Assembly: GCF_001598435.1 (NCBI RefSeq)
Contig: NZ_BCYY01000027.1
Location: 1 to 62,712, forward strand
Source: Sphingomonas pituitosa NBRC 102491
GTDB taxonomy: Bacteria; Pseudomonadota; Alphaproteobacteria; Sphingomonadales; Sphingomonadaceae
Length of the DNA stretch: 62,712 nt
Direction of reading: 5' to 3'
Within the stretch, counting starts at the first letter, position 1, and each line of letters opens with the position of its first letter. The notes beneath the pieces were generated by a model. It ran no database searches. It had not been told where the DNA came from and saw only the letters and a list, made by a program, of their open reading frames with translations. Of this stretch, positions 58,007-62,712 are shown one piece after another. The position numbers and the translations under genes were made by a program.

Positions 58007-60922
58007 ATGACGGGACGCAATCGGGCACGCGGCGCGATGCTGCTGGCGGTGCAGGTGCTGATGGGCGGGACGATGCTGGCGTCGCCGGTGTTGGCGCACG
58101 CGACGGCGCAGGCAACCCTGTTTTCAATCCCCAAGGGGCCGCTGGGGGAGGCGCTTGCCCGCTTTTCGCAGCAGAGCGGGCTGCAACTCGTCTATGATGC
58201 CGATCTGACCCGTGGCCTCACCACCAATGGCGTCGACGGCACCATGGGCCCGATCGCCGCGCTGTCGCGCCTGCTCCAGGGCAGCGGGCTCAGCTACCGG
58301 GTTGAGGGGCGCCGGGTGACGCTGGAGCGCGCACCGCAATCGGCGGACGCGACCGTGCTCGGCCCGGTCCGGGTCGGCGCGTCGAACGAGCGCGGCGGTG
58401 CCGGCGGGACCAATCCGGCGGGCGTCGGGGGTCGCGGCGAGGGCGCGACGCCGGCGGACCGGCCCTATCTCGAGGCCGGCTCCAGCGCCTATATCCCGCA
58501 GGAGACGATCGAGCGATTTCGAGGCGCGACGGTAGCTGATGTCGTGAAGGGGGTGGCCGGCGTCACCGCGGGCGATCCGCGCGTCGCCAATGCGCTCGAC
58601 GTCAATATCCGCGGCGTGCAGGGGCAGGGCCGCGTGCCGATCCTGATCGACGGCGCGCAATCGGGCATGGACACCTATCGCGGCTATGCTGGCCAATCGC
58701 AGCGCGCCTATCTCGATCCCGATCTGATCAGCGCGATCACGATCGAGAAAGGCCCGAGCCTCGCCACCAACGCCTCGGGCGGGATCGGCGGCGTGGTAAG
58801 CGTCGATACGCTCAAGCTGGGCGACGTGCTGCGCGAGGGGAAGACTATCGGCGCGCGCGTCCGCTTCGGTCTGTCGGATGGCAGCGCGCCGGATCTCCCC
58901 GGCTATTCGGACACGCAGCGCCGCCGCGAGACGCTGAAGCCCGGCGGCTTCTTCGGCAATGCCGCGCTGGCCTGGCGCAACGACGATATCGAGTTGCTCG
59001 CCGCCTATGCCCACCGCGAGACCGGCAATTATTATGCCGGCAGCGTGGGTTATGAGGGTTATCCGCTCACCCGTCGCACCGTCGCAGCGCTCAACCCGCG
59101 CAAATCCGAAGTGTTCAATACTTCCGCCAAGTCGGACTCGATCCTGCTCAAGGGCACCTGGCGCATCGATGATGCCCAGGCGATCGAGGCGAGCTATCGC
59201 CGCTATGAGGGCCGCCAGGGCGAGATCATGGCCTCCCAGATCATCCGCGGCACAGGCGAGCAGGTGCCGCAATGGGAGCCCGGCCGCATCGGCCTCGACG
59301 CCTATACGCTCACCTATCGCGCCAAGCAGGGCGCCGCGATCGATTTCACCGCGCGCGCCTGGTACACCCACTCGAACAGCCTGATGTATAACGGCCTGAC
59401 CGGCATCACGCCCTGGTTTTACGATCGCCGCACCGAATGGTGGGATGCGCCGACCTTCAACAGTGAGGCTGGCTATCGCGACGCCTATTGGAACGAGCTG
59501 ACCAACAATCGTTGGGGCTATGACCTCACCAATATCTCGAAGTTGAGCGGCGGCCTCGGCGACTTCACCTTCACCTATGGCCTTGCCTTCGCAAACGACG
59601 ACATCAAGCCTGGCCCGAACTCTCCGATCAAGCAAGACGACATCGTCAACAACCGCTTCCTGCGCAACGCGCACCGCCAGGAATATAGCGGCACCGCCTC
59701 GGTCAAGTGGCAGCCGGACTCGCGCTGGGAGCTGCTGGTCGGCGGTCGGCTCAACCATGTCGAAATCCAGGATCGAAATCGGCTGGCGATGGTGGCGGAG
59801 GAAAGCCAGATCGGCTTCTACCGCTATACCGAGCTGCTGCGCCCGAACCCTAGCGCGACCAACCCGAACCGCACCGCGCGCGTGCAGTTGCTCAACTGGT
59901 ATCCGGATGCCAATGGCCAGTTCACCTACGCCTCGCTATTGGCCTCGCCCTTCGAGAAGGGCACCGTCGCCGACATTCCCGGCTGGACGACGTACAAGGC
60001 CGATCCGGTCAAGCCGCTGATCGTGCCGACCGCGTGGAACTGGTCGAAGCCGATCAAGCGTCGCGACACGGCGTTCACTCCCACCGGCACGATCAGCTAC
60101 GACGCAGGCTTCGCGCGCATCTATGGCCGCTATGCCGAGGGCGTAAAGCTGCCGAGCATCTTCGAGACCACGCTCGGCCTGTTCACCGCCGCGCGGCCGG
60201 TTGCGGAACTCAAGCCCGAGCGCAGCCGCAGCTGGGAAATCGGCGCCAGCACGCTCCAGCGCGGCGTCTTCGCAGCGGGTGACCGGCTGGCGGTCAAGGT
60301 CGCCTATTTCAACAACAATATCAGCGACCTGATCACCCGCGACTATCGCACGTTGTCGGCCGGCCTCATCCGCAATGTCGACAAGTTCAAGGTTTCGGGC
60401 ATCGAGTTCCAGTCCGAATATTCGGGCCGGGTGCCGTTCGTGAACCTCTCGGCGCACTATTATCTCAAGGCCAAGACCTGTGCGCCCGACATCGCAGCCG
60501 AGCGCCGCGCCTATGGCAAGTCGCGCGGGATCGACGCGCTGATCAACACCCCCGATTGCGTCGATGGTGGCTTCGAGGGCTCCTACACCAACACCCAGAA
60601 CCCGCCGCGCTTCAACCTAAATGCCACGCTCGGCGCCCGCCTGTTCGACGATCGCCTGACCTTCGGCGCGCGACTGGTCCACAACAGCGGTCCGATCAGC
60701 AAGCTCGACAAGGAATGGAATGTCGGCCTGTCCGCGATCCAGCAGCTCTACAAGCGCTCGAGCATCGTCGATGCGTTTCTCAGCGCCAAGGTTACCGAGC
60801 AAGTTCAGCTCGACCTGAACGTCGATAACCTGACGGATCGCTATTATCTCGATCCGCTCGCGCTCGGCGTGATGCCCGCCCCGGGGCGCACTTTCCGCGC
60901 CGCGATGAGCTTCCGCTACTGA
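58007..60922 (+). CDS. TonB-dependent heme receptor with STN domain, HasR-like
   Basis: A 971-residue outer-membrane receptor. Signal peptide ends near SPVLAHA. The STN signalling domain runs from about residue 43 to 105 (FSIPKGPLGEALARFSQQSG, LQGSGLSYRVEGRRVTLER), then plug and barrel, ending with SFRY. The plug segment DVNIRGVQGQGRVPILIDGA and YRGYAGQSQRAYLD are characteristic of HasR-type heme receptors. It is the outer-membrane end of a surface-signalling circuit with FecR and the ECF sigma factor. No hasA-type hemophore gene is present nearby. Heme as ligand is inferred from the downstream heme oxygenase and these motifs. Confidence 0.9.
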   Translation: MTGRNRARGAMLLAVQVLMGGTMLASPVLAHATAQATLFSIPKGPLGEALARFSQQSGLQLVYDADLTRGLTTNGVDGTMGPIAALSRLLQGSGLSYRVEGRRVTLERAPQSADATVLGPVRVGASNERGGAGGTNPAGVGGRGEGATPADRPYLEAGSSAYIPQETIERFRGATVADVVKGVAGVTAGDPRVANALDVNIRGVQGQGRVPILIDGAQSGMDTYRGYAGQSQRAYLDPDLISAITIEKGPSLATNASGGIGGVVSVDTLKLGDVLREGKTIGARVRFGLSDGSAPDLPGYSDTQRRRETLKPGGFFGNAALAWRNDDIELLAAYAHRETGNYYAGSVGYEGYPLTRRTVAALNPRKSEVFNTSAKSDSILLKGTWRIDDAQAIEASYRRYEGRQGEIMASQIIRGTGEQVPQWEPGRIGLDAYTLTYRAKQGAAIDFTARAWYTHSNSLMYNGLTGITPWFYDRRTEWWDAPTFNSEAGYRDAYWNELTNNRWGYDLTNISKLSGGLGDFTFTYGLAFANDDIKPGPNSPIKQDDIVNNRFLRNAHRQEYSGTASVKWQPDSRWELLVGGRLNHVEIQDRNRLAMVAEESQIGFYRYTELLRPNPSATNPNRTARVQLLNWYPDANGQFTYASLLASPFEKGTVADIPGWTTYKADPVKPLIVPTAWNWSKPIKRRDTAFTPTGTISYDAGFARIYGRYAEGVKLPSIFETTLGLFTAARPVAELKPERSRSWEIGASTLQRGVFAAGDRLAVKVAYFNNNISDLITRDYRTLSAGLIRNVDKFKVSGIEFQSEYSGRVPFVNLSAHYYLKAKTCAPDIAAERRAYGKSRGIDALINTPDCVDGGFEGSYTNTQNPPRFNLNATLGARLFDDRLTFGARLVHNSGPISKLDKEWNVGLSAIQQLYKRSSIVDAFLSAKVTEQVQLDLNVDNLTDRYYLDPLALGVMPAPGRTFRAAMSFRY

Positions 60923-60961
60923 GCGCCGGACGCCATTCCCCTATCTGCAAGGAGTATCTCG

Positions 60962-61537
60962 ATGGACGTCATCGACACGCCGCTCTCGGCTCGCCTCAAG
61001 AACGAGACCCACGCCACCCATGACAAGCTCGATCGCTCGATCATGGACGCTGCCGCTTTCAACACTCTGGACGGCTATCGCCGTTTCCTGCGCGTTCAGC
61101 GCGCGTTCCACGGCGATATTGACGCGCTCTACGCTGATCCCGCGCTCCAGGCGCTGCTGCCAGGCCTGGCCGAGCGCCGCCGCCTGCCGCTGATCCAGGC
61201 CGACCTCGCCGACCTTGAGGAAGGCGAGCGCGCTCCGGCTGCCTCGGCCGGGCCGACCGCCGATCCTGCCACTGCGCTCGGATGGCTCTATGTCGCCGAG
61301 GGCTCGAATCTCGGCGCGGCCCTGCTTCGCAAGGAAGCTGCACGCCTCGGCTTGTCGGACACGCATGGTGCCCGACACCTCGCGCCGGCAGAGGATGGTC
61401 CCGCCGCGCATTGGCGTCAGTTCAAGGAGGGGCTGGATGGGGCGCTGCTTACCGATGCAGAGACCAAGCGGGCGATCGCCGGCGCCAACGCCGCCTTTGC
61501 TCGGGTGCAGGCGCTGGTCGATGCCGAACTCGGCTGA
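60962..61537 (+). CDS. hemO: Heme oxygenase (biliverdin-producing, HemO/BphO type)
   Basis: A 191-residue heme oxygenase. The proximal His lies in NETHATHDKLD (about residue 20), and the distal-helix glycines in LYVAEGSNLGAALLRKEA. It opens heme to biliverdin, CO and Fe2+, using electrons from a reductase. AAGGAG lies before the ATG. It is 39 bases after the receptor gene and completes the heme-import and iron-release pathway. The final codons overlap the DUF454 gene. Confidence 0.92.
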   Translation: MDVIDTPLSARLKNETHATHDKLDRSIMDAAAFNTLDGYRRFLRVQRAFHGDIDALYADPALQALLPGLAERRRLPLIQADLADLEEGERAPAASAGPTADPATALGWLYVAEGSNLGAALLRKEAARLGLSDTHGARHLAPAEDGPAAHWRQFKEGLDGALLTDAETKRAIAGANAAFARVQALVDAELG

Positions 61538-61928
61538 TCCTGTCGCACGGGGGCGGACGCGGCGGATGTTCTGGCTTGCTCTGGGCCTGCTTCTCGTCGC
61601 GACCGGCTTTGTGGGGCTGTTCGTGCCGCTATTGCCGACTGCGGATTTCCTGATCCTGGCACTGCCATGCTTCGCGCGTTCCTCACCGCGACTGGAATCC
61701 TGGCTGCTCAACCATCCGCGTTTCGGCGTGGTGCTGCGTGGGTGGCAATCGGCTCGTGCGATCCCGCGTCATGCAAAATTCGCTGCCTGTTTGGGCATGG
61801 TGACAGGCTTTTCGTTGTTCCTATGGTTTGCGCATGCGCCTTTCTGGCTTGCTACACTGGTTGCGCTTATCTTGTCTGGCTGTGCGGCGTGGATCGTCGG
61901 GCGCCCGGTGCCGACAAGCACAGGCTAG
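61521..61928 (+). CDS. YbaN/DUF454 family inner-membrane protein
   Basis: A 135-residue protein with three membrane segments (FWLALGLLLVATGFVGLFVPLL, part-quoted; later FAACLGMVTGFSLFLWF and WLATLVALILSGCAAWIV). The LPTADFLILALPCFARSSPRLESWLL signature of DUF454, part-quoted, is present. It starts 17 bases inside hemO. DUF454 proteins are found beside heme oxygenase and heme-uptake genes in many proteobacteria; their role is unknown. Confidence 0.85.
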   Translation: MPNSADPVARGRTRRMFWLALGLLLVATGFVGLFVPLLPTADFLILALPCFARSSPRLESWLLNHPRFGVVLRGWQSARAIPRHAKFAACLGMVTGFSLFLWFAHAPFWLATLVALILSGCAAWIVGRPVPTSTG

Positions 61929-61942
61929 GCATCTGGTCGAAC

Positions 61943-62110
61943 TCATATCGCTTTGGATGCCACGCCAGAGCGTCGTGTTACGGCGACATCCGCCATGTGC
62001 GGCGCCTGCAGCACCACATCTGTGGTCTGCCGGCCCTGCATCGACCAACCGACCACGCGGCGGGAATACAGGTCGATCACGACAGCCAGATACCCACGTC
62101 CCACAGGGCA
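61943..62110 (-). pseudogene. IS3-family OrfB fragment
   Basis: On the minus strand, YLAVVIDLYSRRVVGWSMQ followed by QTTDVVLQAPHMA is the second beta-strand and helix region of an IS3-type DDE transposase. The flanking transposase parts and the first Asp motif are lost. The sequence differs from the complete IS at 30.8-32.2 kb, so it is a separate relic near the right end of the island. Confidence 0.75.
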
Positions 62111-62320
62111 ATCACGTTGTGTCGCTGGTACGGCACTCCGATCAGGTGCTCGGCGCCATTCTCACGGCGGCGGGTCGGGGAGATTTGCGGATTTCGCTGG
62201 AATTGAACTTGGTGCGGTTAAAGCTTCTGGAACTTGCCGCGCTGCTTGAACGCGCTTGAAGACAGAGGGGCCTCCTTCGGTCAGGAACTCAAGAATCGGC
62301 CGCGAATCATGGTCTATAAT

Positions 62321-62402
62321 GTACCAAGAAGGTTCGTTGGGCGAGGGTTCGTGTCCGGATTTCGGAACAGATTTTTTGGTGGGCCACGAAGGGGCCACGG
62401 AT
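62321..62402 (+). repeat. Internal boundary repeat, copy 2
   Basis: Partner of 54528-54609: 82 bp with 11 differences and an identical GATTTTTTGGTGGGCCACGA core. It lies 51 bases before the tRNA-Thr-derived repeat. Confidence 0.7.
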
Positions 62403-62453
62403 CTCAGGTCCCACCAGAACTGACGCTTTTCTGCGGGTTACAGCGCCCGATGT

Positions 62454-62557
62454 GAGTCCTGTAAGCGCACCACCTCTCTCAGAAGCAACACCGCCGAACC
62501 CTTGTGGAAAGGGCTTTCCCGTGGGTCGGGCGTGGGTCCTTTGTGGGGGCGGCTTTG
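62454..62557 (+). repeat. Right boundary repeat (attR-like)
   Basis: Partner of 28504-28607. It begins with GAGTCCTGTAAGCG followed by CACCA, that is, the 3' end of tRNA-Thr minus one G, then continues through the flank to CGGCTTTG. There is no 5' tRNA half here, so it is a displaced tRNA end, as left by tRNA-targeting integrases. Confidence 0.72.
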
Positions 62558-62712
62558 ACAATGCTGTGAACCCCGACACCGTGCTTCGCCGAATCTCTTG
62601 CAGCTTCGAGCCGTTGACCTGCTCCCCATTTTCAGGCCGCCGATAACTTAGCTTCGGTGTCCCTATGCCCTTGGCGGGGGCGGCTCGTAAACTCGGCGGG
62701 TGCCAATCCGGC

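Larger units (their letters stand above)
62111..62712. other. Right end of the island: boundary repeats, no gene
   Basis: No supported coding sequence. A short plus-strand frame ending at 62259 (DLRISLELNLVRLKLLELAA) may be the tail of a lost gene. The rest holds the two boundary repeats (62321-62402 and 62454-62557). No integrase gene is visible before the window ends. Confidence 0.45.

Noticed and set aside
28448..62557. Prophage as the nature of the island
   Set aside because: No capsid, terminase, portal, tail, lysis or phage-repressor gene is visible anywhere in the region.
1..62712. CRISPR array or cas genes
   Set aside because: No regularly spaced repeats of 23-40 bp and no Cas-like protein were seen on either strand.

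Overview
The window looks like chromosome of a Sphingomonas-like alphaproteobacterium (Sphingomonadales). The evidence is the G+C-rich coding sequence, CobS- and CobT-type ATPase/VWA proteins near a J-domain protein and BolA, a 1540-residue NAD-glutamate dehydrogenase, a fiu-Sel1-piuC operon and several TonB-dependent systems. Taxonomy is inferred from gene content only.

Positions 1-28.4 kb read as core genome. They hold two secreted or cytosolic alpha/beta hydrolases, pirin, and a tight operon at 5.1-8.2 kb (PepSY membrane protein, DUF2271, DUF4198, ApbE flavin transferase). CobT follows, then a siderophore-receptor operon (Fiu-like receptor, Sel1 repeats, PiuC hydroxylase) and CobS. A detoxification operon under an HxlR-type regulator (two glyoxalase-fold proteins, two glutathione transferases, DUF1428) is next. 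J-domain protein, BolA, Nudix hydrolase, NAD-GDH and a PAS-domain protein complete this part. The DUF2271 protein carries the ApbE flavinylation motif (DGVSGAT, Thr103), so the 5.1-8.2 kb operon is predicted to build a periplasmic FMN electron carrier.

At 28448 lies tRNA-Thr(CGT). About 104 bp starting in its 3' end recur, diverged, at 62454-62557, and I read the 34 kb between as a composite genomic island. It starts with an AT-richer OLD-family nuclease, then a 3' fragment of tRNA-Gln cut by an IS3-family element. From 32.8 to 53.3 kb come regulators (WYL and three LysR) with oxidoreductase and catabolic genes: SDR, quinone reductase, a Tat-exported PaoABC-like aldehyde oxidoreductase, and a seven-gene operon with flavodoxin, alcohol dehydrogenase and a gamma-resorcylate-decarboxylase-like amidohydrolase. 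A degenerate bacterioferritin-like protein, coniferyl-aldehyde dehydrogenase and two DJ-1/PfpI proteins follow. A truncated traG at 54 kb marks a decayed conjugative element. A second repeat pair (54528 and 62321) encloses a heme-uptake module: a frameshifted merR, tonB, fecR and an ECF sigma gene, divergent from a HasR-like receptor, heme oxygenase and DUF454.

A 17-bp dyad of the form TTGCRA-N5-TCGCRW occurs before the PepSY operon, before the Fiu operon, and twice between the ECF sigma gene and the HasR-like receptor. The likeliest reading is one iron-responsive regulator controlling siderophore uptake, heme uptake and the flavin operon together.
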